This document shows, one piece after another, positions 47,388 to 60,054 of a stretch of DNA of 64,000 nucleotides (positions are counted from its first letter, which is position 1; every line of letters starts with the position of its first letter). The position numbers were made by a program, and so were the translations under genes. The DNA is from Epiperipatus broadwayi (lineage: Eukaryota > Onychophora > Udeonychophora > Euonychophora > Peripatidae). A model generated the notes under the pieces. That model did no database searches. It was not told where the DNA came from and worked only from the letters and a program-made list of their open reading frames with translations. The DNA lies in assembly GCA_028023455.1 (NCBI GenBank), contig JAQFVV010000014.1:3041336-3105335 (forward strand), read 5' to 3'.

Positions 47388-49120
47388 GTTTTTTGTGAAG
47401 AAAGTCAGTGTTTTTCATAAAATTATTTTTAAACTGCATATAATATTTTAACAAATATTAAAATAAATCATTTTTACTTTGCTTATTTATTTATTTATCC
47501 TTATAGTAATTTTTTTTTTTAATATTTAATAGAATGATTTTATATTCAAATTCGAAAACAGTATCTCTTTTAGATTTGTAAATAGATATGTACACACACA
47601 CACGGTCAAGGAATAGATTAAGATTATATTGACTACTATAGATCATTTCACTATTACATATAAACTAATATGATTATTGCTTTAAACCATATTTAAAATA
47701 TGTGTTTTTATATCGTATTGTTCTTTCATTAATCTTCCTTTATTGTGCGTGTTTACATTAATTAAAATCAATACTATATTATTATACTATGATTTGCAAA
47801 ATTTGATACAAAATATTTAAAAATTATTACATGACATGTTGGAATTATGAAAATCGATTTGTAAGATATAAAACTTAAATAATAGTATTATTTTTATAAT
47901 AAACCAGTAAAATTTTAAAGTGTTTTTATTATTGTATTCTAGAATGATTACCATATGTTATAATTTTTTTTCCCTTTAGAAAAATATCTAGAAGCGTGAA
48001 AATTTAATTTTTTATGACAGTTTAACAAAAATTAAAAAATAAGAAATATATATTACATAAAATCTATGAGAAAAAAATAAATAACATCTTAAAATTTATA
48101 TCATGTTCTTGTTATTATATTATTAATAATGTATTGCACTTTACTGTTTTATGCCTAATTACAAAAACTTATTAATTGATACCTTTTTGATTAGTGGTAC
48201 AATACAATATGTACACTTTAATACCATAATATAGAATAAAGTTAAAAATTAGAAGATTTTTTTATATATAATTAGAAAAAATGTGACTTGAACACGATAC
48301 AAAAGTGCATCATTCTGTAACAGTAAACTCACATAAGTTTAAGGTTTTACTTGTTGGCACTAAATTCAAACCAGGATCAGAATAAAATAAGATCTTAAGG
48401 AATTATGACAAAATATAAGTAGCATTTAAAGATAAATGTAATTTATTGTGATATAATTAATGAATAATAATTTTTTAAGCATTTCACCTTCACCTGAAGT
48501 CTTTGGTGTGAGAATGTTTGGATACATTGCACACCTGATTTTAATGTTACTACGTAGTTTTATAACATTTGATGACAATCACTGTCAATAAAATACAAAT
48601 TGTTTAAAGAATTTCTTAATATTATTAACCATGTCATGCAGTCAGAAACTTTATAATAAACTAAAACTCACATACAATTGTACTTTTTCTGGAATCCAAA
48701 CGTCATGCAGTTGCAACTGAACACTCTTTTAATCACCATCATGACTTTTACTTGTGAAGAGTTCCTGACTTGTGGGCAGCAATTTTTATATATTTTTGAG
48801 TGGTATTCAAATGATAGACACATAATTTTATATTTAATAGTATCTACTTTGAAATTATCAACATATAAAATGTAACAAATCCAAAATAAATAAAAATTCT
48901 TAAAGCACAGAAACAAGATGACAAAAATTAAATAGGATCATTTTTAAAGATTATACAGAAGACTTTTTTAAAAATTTATTGAAATCATCAATGTTACTTT
49001 CAAAAGTTATATAATTTGCAACAAATTCTAAAAGTTTTTATTACTTAGGTTATTATATTAAAGTTATTTTTGCAATATTAGCAAAGATGACTTTATTTTA
49101 CCTGAACTAGTTAAAGATAG
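47388..49120. other. unassigned A+T-rich sequence
   Basis: No gene or element recognised. Overlapping short ORFs on both strands at 48,668-48,916 lack motifs. Confidence 0.5.
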
Positions 49121-49124
49121 CTAT

Positions 49125-50830
49125 CTAATCCTCTCGCATCTTAATTTTTTTTCTTATTCTAATTTCTTTTATTCAAAACTTCAGCATGCTAACTTAAACT
49201 AATTTTCTTACTTTATCCTTATTCTTGCTTATCATAATCCTCATTTATTCTACTGTCTCTTCTTTTGCCTTGCATTCTCGTACCATACATTCCCCTTTTT
49301 ATTTTACATTATCCCACTTTCCCTATCTTTTTTTCTTCCTTTCCTTCCTTATATTAACTCACTTGTTCATATTACATTACCCTATATTGCATTGTATTCC
49401 TTTTCTTATACTAATTTCCATTCTTTTATTTTTATCCAATCTTTCCTTTATTTATTCTACTTATTCATATTCTACTTTCCTTACTTATCATTTTTATACT
49501 ATATTTTAAGGACTTTCCCTCATGTTTTTAAGTTTGTCTTATCTACCTTTTCATCTCTTCTTCTACTCTATATTCACTTATTCTATTTAGACTTATCTTA
49601 TTTTTCTTTCCTCTATTGTAATCAAGCTTCCCTTAGCATATCTGTCCTTTTTTATTCTAAATTCTCTTAATATATCTTAATCTATAATTACTCTCTCATT
49701 TTTATCTTACTTATTTCTTAAATTTCTTTTATCCTATTTTTTCTTTATTCATTTTCTTTTCCTTTTTTCATTTTACTTTTGTGCATATTACCTTATTTTA
49801 TCCTCCTTTTCAATCTTTTGTCACCATTTTTTTAAACATACCTTTCTATATTTTTTTTATTCTATCTTTTTTTAATTTTTTTCTTACATTAATCTATCTT
49901 CATTTTTTTTTACATTATCTCTCATTATTTTATCTACTTTATCTTATCTTACATTAAGAAAGTCAGAGTAAAAAATAGAACAATGATGGTAAAATAAGAA
50001 AATGTACATAAAGGAAGACAAAATAAGAGAAGAGTAAGTCAATGGAAGTCAGGGTAATAGCAATAGAATATGGTAAGAGTTAAAAAGGTAGGGTAATTGT
50101 GAATATCAGAGAAAAATTGAAAAAAAGAGAAAGTAAGATAAGAAAGTTAAGGATGCATGAAGAAAAGAGATAGTAGGATATGATCATGAAAGATAATTAA
50201 ATGAAGTGATAGGAAAATGAAATAGATAAAGATAATAGAAATTGGTTTATAAGAATATTGAAGTAAAAGGAAAAAAGAGAGCTATGATTTTACAATAAAA
50301 GAAATTAGACATTGTAAAAAAAGATAAGACATAAATGAAAGATGTTAATGCAAGAGATATTACACTATGACAATTAAAGCTAATATATTAAGATATTGAA
50401 AGCTAAGTCTAATGCATTACAGTAATATAATAGATAAAAAATATGTAAGCTAATATAAAAGAAATTAATAAAAGGGAAAAATATAAAAAGTAGAATTAGG
50501 GAATGAAATGTTTGTATTTTAAGATAAACAGAAGATATGTAAGGGAATGGAAGAGAATGTGAAAGGGAAAAAATAGAAAAGAGAGAAAGGTAGTGAAATA
50601 ACAGTTAGAATATAAGATAGGGCAATAAAAAGACATTAGGGAAAGAAAGCAGAAACAATAATTAGTATAAAGGGGACTTAAGATTAGAGAAGGGATTATA
50701 GGAAAGGTAAAGGAAGAAAAATGATACTATGGTAAACAAAGATAAGATTAGAAATGGAACATAAGTTTATCTTTAGAGATAAGTATATTTTGAAAATCAA
50801 TTAATGAAGAAAAGATATCAAACCTCCAGT
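49125..50830. repeat. pyrimidine-rich to purine-rich compositional switch
   Basis: From about 49,130 to 49,955 the plus strand is dominated by T and C with words such as TTATTCTACTT, TTTTCTTTCC and TATCTTATTTT. At about 49,955-49,970 it flips to A and G (AAATAAGAGAAGAGTAAGTC, AAAGGAAGAAAAATGATAC) until about 50,820. The second part looks like a degenerate reverse complement of the first, though no exact arm alignment could be made by eye. The 94- and 92-codon ORFs in the first half are low-complexity by-products. Confidence 0.8.
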
Positions 50831-52420
50831 TTTATGAGTTGTACTTGGTGTGTTGAATCTTGTAGTATAATACTATGTTAGAAAGACTTTAAACAATCTA
50901 TCTAGAGATGTCTAAAATTACATATTTGTTCACTCTTTTTATTTTTTATTAAATTAAAGCCAGTATTAGCCCAAAATACTCAAGAAATCTTTGAAAGTAT
51001 TTAATACAACTTCAATGAATTTTTGGTGTTAAGCACTCTTGTCAAAAGCAACTATTATATTCAGAGCAACAACCAATAGAAATAAGAAATTATATATTTA
51101 AGTGTGTATTAAATTTTCTGTTCATACTGTATTATTAATAAACTAGGCCTCTTTAATTTTACATAAAATAAAAGAAGTGCAATTTATTAACAATATAGAC
51201 TTAGTTATGAACAGAAAATCTAATAATGTTAAGTTCAGATGCATTTTGAATTATGTGCACTTAAATGTACAATTTTTTTTTTTTTTCCATTGATTGTTAT
51301 TTTAAACATAGTAGTTTCCTCTGATCAGGATGATGAATATTGAAAATATATTAAGATTTATCTTTAATATTTTTCAAGGTTTTTCTAAATGTAAATTATT
51401 AAAATTGCCTTTATTATGCTTTGCTATGTGTAACATGTATAAATGTAATAGAGAGAAAAAGAAGGTGGGTGCATCAATATTATATAATTGATAAGTAGGA
51501 TAGTCATATTAATAATAAACTAATAATTTAATTGTGATGGTTTTTGTTTTTTGTTTCAGATCTGGTTTTTACAAAGAGCTGTATCAACTTGTTTTCCATT
51601 TCCATCTCAATAAATATATAAAGCCATCCCTTTTGTTTCCTTATGTAATGCTTGTTTGCATATCTAAATGAAAGACTTAAATTTTAATCACAATAATGAA
51701 TTTCAGGAATTTTAAAATAAGTAAATAATAGATAACTGATAATGTTTGTTCAATAATTGAATGATTGGAAATAATTTATACAATAATACTGAATTATGTA
51801 CTATATGTAAGATTTATTATAGATATATAAATTTCTTTTTTAAAAAAAACTGTCTTTGTATTAATGTTTTTTTGCTTACATATTAAATTAGGTAAAGAAA
51901 AAATTGGAAATAGTTTTAAAGAGGTAAATAAATTGGACAAGTTTGATGTCCAAATCTTATTACAGAGCCACACTTCTCTATGTTCTGCTGCATTTATATA
52001 TTTTACTCCAGACTTTTTTGCATCAATGTTTTAAAAAGATAAATAGATATGTGATCCTAAGGTAAATTTATTCATGTCAGAAGATTTGAGGCAATATATA
52101 GGGAATATTTTCATGCAAAATAAAATCAAAGAAAAAAACAGCAATAAAAAATAAGAAAAGAAAGAAAAAAAATTATAAACAAATATCCAATTTCATTGTC
52201 ACTATTTAGTGCAGAGTGAAGCTCCAAATGATTTTCTGTATTAACTTATAACATTGATAATATTAAGATAAAAGAAAATGGAAGGAATATGAAAGAATGG
52301 TGTTGCTCAATTTTTTTTATTACCAATAACTATTATTGAATTAAGTTAAAAATATGACAACTTCATTATTTATTTTATTGTTAAAATTCTAAAAATTATT
52401 TCTTTAACTTTTCAAAGGAG
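50831..52420. other. unassigned; possible acceptor at 51,559
   Basis: A strong acceptor-like tract (TTTTTGTTTTTTGTTTCAG) ends at 51,559. Phase-0 reading gives only 17 codons before TAA, which overlaps an AATAAA at 51,610. Another frame stays open for about 36 codons. Too little for a call. Confidence 0.35.
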
Positions 52421-52424
52421 CTCC

Positions 52425-53125
52425 TCAACTATAGTCAGTCATGGGTTCAAGTCGCTCTAAAACTGGAAATTTTTTATGTTATTGTAGTGAATTTACAATC
52501 ATTTTATAGCTTAAAATGTACTGTAAGATGCTGCTCTCTCTAGAATTATTTTACAAGTAAAAAATCAATATTTCAATTTAAAGTTTTAACAATGGGAGAA
52601 GGCAGATTTTCCTAGATGCTGATTGGTTGTTGCTCATATTGAACAAAAGGAGTGCTTGTCAACAATTTTCACAGCTCCAACTTCCCTTGTTTTGATTTTC
52701 AAAATGAATGTTTTAGAGTATTTTTTTTTACATATTACAAATTATTTTGATAAAATATGCTGAAAATAAAATTATTTTAGATAAATAGTTAAGATTTTAG
52801 TAAAAATTATTTACTTTTACATGACTGTAAATTGAAAAAGAAAATCAATGATGTACTCAACATTTTCTAATAGGTTATGAACATTCTTTTTAGGTTTTCC
52901 ACTATAAAATATTTTTATAATTATAAATAGAAATTTATTTTTGAAAAAACTTACATTCACTTTCATATTCTGACAAATTATTAATTTGCTTTTTACAAAT
53001 GAAACTAAAATGAATATAATATTAAAAGATGAATATATTTTTACTGCTGATTCAGTAATTGACCAATCAAAAGTTTAGAATTTTAACTCACTTGGCCAAG
53101 TGGAATTTTTGATGAAGAAAAGATT
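52425..53125 (+). repeat. repeat R, direct copy
   Basis: Matches the reverse complement of about 58,010-58,725 along most of its length: GTTTTAACAATGGGAGAAGG, GCTTGTCAACAATTTTCAC, TGAATATATTTTTACTGCTG and GACCAATCAAAAGTTTAG all recur reversed. Near its left end ATGGGTTCAAGTCGC resembles a tRNA B box (GGTTCRANYC), so a tRNA-type SINE head is possible. About 0.7 kb, non-coding. Confidence 0.78.
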
Positions 53126-53594
53126 AACTATCAAACTAAATGCGTTCTGGGTCATTCCATTTGAATTAATCAATTTAGGACTGTGCCCAGATGTGATAAT
53201 TTATTAAATAATGGCAGAATAATATGTATAGTAAAAAATTACAGCAGATTCAAGTTTAATTTGCAATGAATATGGGGTATATTACTGATTTTTATATATC
53301 TGGGTAAAATTAATATATACATTGTGAATAATATTAGAAATTACTTACATTAGCTCTATATATAGCCAATAGATGTATGTAAATAATAAAATCAGTGTGG
53401 CCTGTATCAAGTTGTAGATCTGCATTAAGTAGCAGAAAATCACTGAGATAATAGTCATTGTATTGATCATAGTTAAGATGATTTCAATCATCTGCTGACT
53501 TATGTTTACTTTTCCAAAACAGATTTTTATATTCTCTATCTGTGTGCTTCCAATAACATGCCATCATATGCTAATAAAATTTATATATATATAT

Positions 53595-55145
53595 TGTTAC
53601 ACTAGTGAAAGAGATATCTGCATTACATGTTTCATAATTTTAAATATATATATATATATATATGATTAAATTTATTTGAAAGAAATAATTATTTTTTTAA
53701 GATGCAATTTTGTAAAATAAAAAGTTTGCATTATATTGTTCTCTTAAAGCAGAATAAAACAGTATAGAGAGCAAGTTGGATGAAAATCTAAAATAAAAAT
53801 ATTTAAAACTCTCCTTTTAAAGAAAACTTTATATAAATATAAAAAAATACATTAAAAGAATAAGTGCAAAAATAAACATTAGTGAAAAATTAGAATAAAA
53901 TTACTTTGTAAAAGAAAACTTCCAAAAATGTAATTGTTTTAAAAGATTACTGACTGAATTAATTTTTAAAAAAACATCAACTATCTCATAAAAGTGATAG
54001 TAGATTGATTAATCTAAGAAAGGATTAGATAATGTCTGATATAAAAACTAATTAACAAAAAACATTTAAGTTATGATCAAAATTAAAAATAATGATAAGG
54101 AAAAAAACAGTATAAAAGTCACAAATATCTATTGTTATATTATTCCACTCTAGTGTCTGAAACATTGTCTTCATTTTGTGATTGATTCATTGCTCCAGAG
54201 ATTCAGAAATCTAAAGACCAATAGCTGTGGAAAATATTGCAGATCTAGCAACATGCACTGCTAGACAACTTAGTGTTCAGCTGGGCTTCAGGCTCCAAAA
54301 GTCCTCTGCCAATCAACTGTCCTGCATGCCAAAATGGTGAAATAGATGCTGCTTCAAACTCCCATTGTCATGACCAATAATGGGAAACAAGTCCTGAAAC
54401 CATTGATGGAGACCAAAAAGCCAACTGGTTGGAAAGTAACACTAATGTGAACCAAATGAACTGTCATCTAATAGCACAAAAACCTAGGTAATATATTTTT
54501 CCATAATAATTGTTTATAGATACTTTATTTTTAAATGAAATGAACTTTAACAAAGGACTATGATGAAATTTAGCCTGATTAATCCATATTTTTATGTAAA
54601 TTTTTGTATTGTGATATTTTATATTGTGTTAGATAAGTCTATGCATAATAAATACTCGTGTTTGCTTAATTATTATTTGGTTTATTCTCTTGTCACTGTG
54701 TCACAATGAATTTAAAGCTATAAATAATTCATATGTGTTAGCCTGGGATACGTCAAGCATTGGATTGTATATCTGTCATTCAAAGCATGCCAACTATATA
54801 ACATGGTTGGCTGGCACCTGTGTTTGATCTTCAAAACAAATAAAATGCTTTGGATGGCAGGGTTTTGTTCCAGCAGTCAAGGTAGTCCACGATCAGGAAA
54901 TGTGGTCAGGTTATGCTTTGTATAGTCCAATCTGACCAAGGGTACCATTGATGGCTATGCTATCAATAGTATTCTTTTCTCTGCATAAAGGGCCAGTCTG
55001 TTCCCATAGTATTAAAAATATTAATGTAAATGTTAAAACTTATTAAAGCCAAAAGATATAAAAGGTTATATGTAAAACTATTTAAACCCAACAAGAATAA
55101 GCTTTATTTGGAGTGACCCAGTTTCAAATGCCAGCTAATGTGGGT
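53595..55145 (+). repeat. left LTR of the long-LTR element
   Basis: Collinear with 57,628-60,010 through TTTGAAAGAAATAATTATTT, TGCTCCAGAGATTCAGAA, TCTAGCAACATGCA, AACTGGTTGGAAAGTAACAC and AACATGGTTGGCTGGCACCT to ACCCAACAAGAATAAGCTTT. It is shorter than the right LTR, which carries the repeat R insertion. Its last bases (CCCAGTTTCAAATG) lack the CAATATATATTGTAACC end seen in the other copies, so its 3' edge is eroded. Confidence 0.82.
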
Positions 55146-55149
55146 GTCA

Positions 55150-57617
55150 AAGTGCCATAAATTGATCCAGCATAATTAAAATTTAAAAAAAAAAATTTTG
55201 AAACTAAAATTCAAAATATATACTAAATTGTATAGTTACAAAAGTTAAAATCTGTAAGTAGTGTGAGAAGCGAAGTAGATCAGAGTAAACAAATTATATT
55301 ATAAATCAAAATAATTAAAAAGATATACAATGTAAATAAAAAGGAAAAACAAGAAAAAAAGTCATATAAATAAATTTATTGCTGTTTGCTTATAGTTAGG
55401 TGAATAAATTAGATAAGATTGATGGGGTTTTAAGTAAAATAATTAAAAATAAGTAAGATAAAATTTGTTTTATAAGAGTTAGTAATAAAAAAAAAACTAA
55501 TCTGTAATAGAGCCAAAACAAATGGAGGTTCAAAATAATATAGAAGAAAATGAAGTTATCAAGTTGTTTGAGAAATACTCAGAAATGTTTGGCAATCAAT
55601 AGAATGATTAATATAGGAGATTAGGGTAATCCAACTAGAAGATAGGGAAATACTAGAAAGCATGAAACTGGATCTGAGTATAAAACAGTTAATAGATCAA
55701 ATAGATGAAACTAAAAATAAACAGGAAAGGGGAAGTACGCACATTTAAATAGCTCACATACTGCAAATAAAATGGAACTAGAAAACAAATATAATTTTGA
55801 ACAAAATTTTAAGTCTGAATTAGATAAGTCTGACTCAGAAATTAAACCTGAACCAGAAAATAAGTCTGATTTGAAAAATAAAGCCAGAAAATATTTCTGA
55901 TTCAAATGATAATCTTAAATTTGAAAATAAGGATATGTCAGAAATAAAACTTAATGAAAACTGAGTAGAAAGTAATATAAAAAAAAGAAAATTATGAAGT
56001 TATTTGAGGAAAGGTTTGAAAAATACACAAAAATAATTAACAAACAAATAGAATGATGTATACAGCAAATAGCCCAAATACTAAAAGATAAGAAAATATG
56101 GAAATGAATACAAAATAGTTGATAAAGTACATAAAATAAACAGGAAAATGCAAAAATGTGTGCATTTAAAGAATAGGCCTGTTAATATAAAGAAAGTCAT
56201 AAAAACAAAATTATGTGGTAAAATGAAAGTGGTCAAGAAAATGGCCAAGTTACTTGAAGCATTCAACAGCACAAGACCAGATTACGTAGCCAAAAAAAGG
56301 AGTTTAAACTCTTTGAAAAAGAGGAGAATATGAATGTTATAGATTTAGGCTTGGATAAAAATGGGATAAAATAATGTATAATCTGACAAAAGGAAATGAT
56401 CAATATACTAGCCACGATGTAGAAACCAACTGCCTGGACCACCAAGCATGGCCTAGAAATATGCCAATATTTTTTTTCTAAGAAACAAGAACTGTCTGGC
56501 AAAGGTTAGGGGCATTTAGAGTATATTAGCTGGATGGATTGTTTTAAAAAAAATAAATTTCTGTACTGAATTACGAGAATGGAAATAACATTAAACAAAT
56601 AAAATAATATGCTTTTTTTTTGATAGTTAATAATGGAAAAAATGCGAAATAGAGCTAAATAAATAAAATGTTTTGGTTTTGAGAGTTAATAACATAAAGG
56701 AAATTAAAATAAAAATATTTTAGAATAAATATATAAGAATAAAATGATTTTTTTTTAGAGAATTAATATACGTAAATGAAAAAAAAAATTTTTAAGGTTA
56801 AATAAATTGAATAAAGCCTTAATAAATAAAATGAAATCTAATTAAATAAATAAAATGTTGCAAAATAATCTTTCATGTGAATATAGTGTTTAGGTTGATA
56901 GAATCATGGAGGGGGTAGGGGCAGTGCAGATAAAGATTGATAAAATATTAAGTGTAGAACTGTTGCTATGTGAATGTAAGACCCATATTGGGCATGAAAA
57001 TGAGAAGGATCATCCGATAGGATGAGGATCCAGTAAAAAAGATCTGGACCTATCCAACACTCTGGGAATGTCCCAGTGCCTTATCTAAAAAAATATCCAT
57101 ACTGGAAAAATAAATCCAGCATAAGCTGCAAATCAGTGTTGTTGGAAAGAAAATTCCCAACAATAATAAAAAAACCTTGTTTTAGTGTAAGCTGAATGAT
57201 TAGTGGATGAATACTGCCATTTGCAGCAACACCATATATTCTAGGATGCAAACCCAAAGAAGAAAGTCCTGGGTGCATTCAATCTGCTGGAAGAGAAATT
57301 CCCAGCAAGTTGATAAAGTATCTTATTTTATTGCTTAAGTCAGATATAAGCCAGATGTGTTCTGCCATTCACAGCATTCACCCTCTTCATACACATTAGA
57401 AAAGTGCATGTGTTCCCTGGTGTGACAATTGTTGCAAGTTAATGTAGACTACAGCCTGAAAGATAGCAGTGTAGGATAAATTACCCTCTGTGGTTTGTTG
57501 ATCTGTATGCAATTCAAAACTTATTTTAGATAAATATAAATCCAATGGTAAAACTAAAAAAAAAGTTAAAAATAAAATGTCAGAGCTAAAATAGGTCCAG
57601 TTGATGCATTTTACCTC
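55150..57617 (+). pseudogene. gag-like internal region of the long-LTR element
   Basis: Plus-strand fragments such as EVIKLFEKYSEMFG (near 55,550) and KYNFEQNFKSELDKSDSEIK (near 55,790) suggest an acidic/Lys-rich gag-type protein broken by many stops. A second LFEERFEKYTKI-like word near 56,000 is a diverged copy of the first. A 61-codon open piece at 56,148-56,333 is Lys/Arg-rich. No protease, RT or integrase motif is present. Assignment to gag rests on position between LTRs and general character. Confidence 0.4.
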
Positions 57618-57627
57618 TCAAACTGGG
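57618..57627 (+). promoter_or_regulatory. polypurine tract before the right LTR
   Basis: AACTGGGGGG abuts the TGATGTAATG start of the right LTR. LTR elements prime plus-strand DNA synthesis from such a purine run at this place, and it fixes the LTR boundary and element orientation. Confidence 0.75.
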
Positions 57628-60010
57628 GGGTGATGTAATGCTAGTGAAAGATAAAAACTTACATATATCTGCATTACTTGTTTTATAATTTTTTTAAAAT
57701 ATATGAAATTCATTTGAAAGAAATAATTATTTCAAAAGTAAATTTTTAAAATGCAATTTTGTAAAATAAAAAGATTGTGTTTTATTGTTCATTTAAAACA
57801 GAATAAAACTTAATATAGAGAGTGGGTAGGGGGGAAATTAAAATAAAATGATTTAAAACTTTTAAAGAAAACTCCTTTATATAAATTTTAAAAAATGTGT
57901 TAAAAAATTAAGTGTGCAAAAATAAACATTAGTGGAAAATTAGAATAAAATTAATTTGTAAAAAAACTTTTGAGAATGTAATTGGTTTAAAGATTACTGA
58001 TTGAATTAGCCTTTTAGGTGTAGAAACTCCAGTTGGATGAGTGAGTTAAAACTAAACTTTTGATTGGCCAATTACAGAATCAGCAATAAAAATATATTCA
58101 TCTTTTAATATTCATTTTAGTTTAATTTTAAAAAGTATTTTAACAATTTGTCAGATTATGAAAGTGAATGAAAGTTTTTTCAAAAATAAATTTCTATTTA
58201 TAATTATAAAAATATTGATAGCAGAAGACCTAAAAAGAAAGTTTGTAACAAATTGGAAAGTGCTGTGGATGTCATTTATTTATTTCTCAATTTTATGTTG
58301 TGTAAAATTAAATAATTTTTACTAAAATCTTAACTATTTTTTTAAAATAATTTTATTTTCTGCCTATTTTATCACAATTTATAATATGTCACATAATACT
58401 TTTAAAATATTCTATATTTTCAAAATTGAAACAAAGACGTTGGAGCAGTGAAAATTATTGACAAGCATTCTTTTTAGTCCAATATGATCAACAATCAATC
58501 AGTAGTCAGGAAAGACTGCCTTTTTCCATTGTTAAAACTTAAATTTGAATATTATTGATTTTTTACTTATAAAATAATTCTAGCCAGGGCAGCATCATAC
58601 GGTACTTTTTTAAGCTTTAAAATAAGCGTAATTTCACTATGGTAACATAAAAACTGAGAGTTTTTGAGCATCTTAAAGCCATGCTTGGCTCTGGCTCATG
58701 AATTCTATGAAAGTGTTAATTTAAAAAAAATGGCATCTATCTCATAAAAGCCATATTTAATTAATCTAAGAAAAGATTAAAAAATGTGCAGTGTAAAAGT
58801 CAATTAGATTAACGAAATGTAAAAATTAATTAAGAAAAAACATTCAAGTTATGATCAAAATTAAAAATAGTGATAAGAAAAAAAAGTGAGTATAAAAATC
58901 AACCATCTATTATATTCCACTTGAGTCTGTGAAACTATTCCAGTCTTTGTTTTGTGCTTGATTCATTATGTTATTCATTGCTCCAGAGATTCAGAAGTCT
59001 AAGGACAAATAGAATCATTCATTACTGCTGCAGAAAATATTGAAGAAGCTGCAAATCTAGCAACATGCATTGTTAGACAACTTTATAAGTGTTTGGGCTT
59101 CAGGCCCCAAAAGTTCTCTGCAAATCAACTGTTCTGCCTGAATCCTCACTGGAAACTGATGCCAAAATTGTGAAATAGATACCGCAAATTCCCTCCTTTA
59201 TTGTCAAAATGAAGAATGGAAAACCAAGTCCTGAAACCATCAATGGAGACCAAAAAAACCAACTGGTTGGAAAGTAACACTAATGCGATCCAAAACCAAA
59301 AGAATTTAACTGTTTCATCTAATATCATGAAACCCTAGATAATATATTTTTCCATAATAATTATTTATAGATACTTTATTATTAAATGAAATGAACTTTA
59401 ACAAAGGACTGATGAAATTTAGCTTGAATAATTTATATTTTATGTAAATTTTCATATTGTGTTATTTTATGTTAGATATGTTTATGCATGAATAAATAGT
59501 AATGTTTGCTTAATTATTATTTAGTCTATTTTCTCTCTTGTCACTGTGTCACCATGAATTTAAAGTTATAAATAATTTATATGTGTTAAATAAATGTGCT
59601 AGAGTCTGGTTAAGAGTGTGAACTAGCCTGGGATATGTCAAGCACTGGATTGTATGCCTGTCATATGAAGCATGCTGACTATATAACATGGTTGGCTGGC
59701 ACCTGAGTTTGATCCTCAAAACAAAAAATGCTTTGGATGGCATGGTTTTGTTCCAGCAGTCGAAGTGGGCCTTGATCAGGAAATGTGATCAGGTTATACT
59801 TTATATAGCCTAATCTGACCTTGGGTATTGTTGATAGCTATGTTATCAATGGTATTCTTCCTTCTGCTTGAATGGACAGTGTTCCTATAATATTAAAGAT
59901 ATTAATGTAAATGTCAAAACTTATTAAAGCCAAAAGATTATGTGCAAAAGTATTTAAACCCAACAAGAAAGCTTTATTTGGAAGATCCGGTTCAATATAT
60001 ATATTGTAAC
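57628..60010 (+). repeat. right LTR of the long-LTR element, interrupted by repeat R
   Basis: Starts TGATGTAATGCTAGTG and ends ATATTGTAACC near 60,010. It agrees in order with the left LTR except for about 0.7 kb at 58,010-58,725, where repeat R is inserted in inverted orientation between GATTGAATTAGCC and AAAAAAATGGCATCTATCTC. It also retains short stretches lost from the left copy (for example near 59,010-59,050). Confidence 0.82.
58010..58725 (-). repeat. repeat R, inverted copy nested in the right LTR
   Basis: Reverse complement of the block at 52,425-53,125, e.g. ACTTTTGATTGGCCAATTAC, GGAGCAGTGAAAATTATTGA and CCATTGTTAAAACTT. The left LTR has no such segment at the equivalent site, so R inserted after the LTR element did. 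Terminal sequences are not clear enough to name a class. Confidence 0.8.
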
Positions 60011-60054
60011 CATTTTAGTTACATGACACAGCAACATAGTTGTGTGTGTGCATA

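Larger units (their letters stand above)
53595..60010 (+). mobile_element. non-autonomous LTR element with very long LTRs
   Basis: Left LTR 53,595 to about 55,145 and right LTR 57,628-60,010 are direct copies flanking about 2.5 kb. The start is TGTTACACTAGTGAAAG (left) or TGATGTAATGCTAGTGAAAG (right). The right copy is immediately preceded by AACTGGGGGG, a good polypurine tract, and ends GGTTCAATATATATATTGTA then ACC. The internal part has no pol motif, only broken, charged gag-like pieces. The element therefore looks like a large retrotransposon derivative mobilised in trans by a Ty3/gypsy relative. Confidence 0.78.

Noticed and set aside
47230-47451. 73-codon plus-strand ORF
   Set aside because: Runs through the fold-back element; the open frame follows from the GC-rich hairpin.
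49225-49670. Two overlapping plus-strand ORFs of 94 and 92 codons rich in Phe, Ser and Leu
   Set aside because: By-products of the T/C-rich tract; no initiation context or motif, and two frames are open at once.
55711-56502. Minus-strand ORFs of 63-79 codons
   Set aside because: Hydrophobic low-complexity antisense of the A-rich gag-like strand in the long-LTR element.
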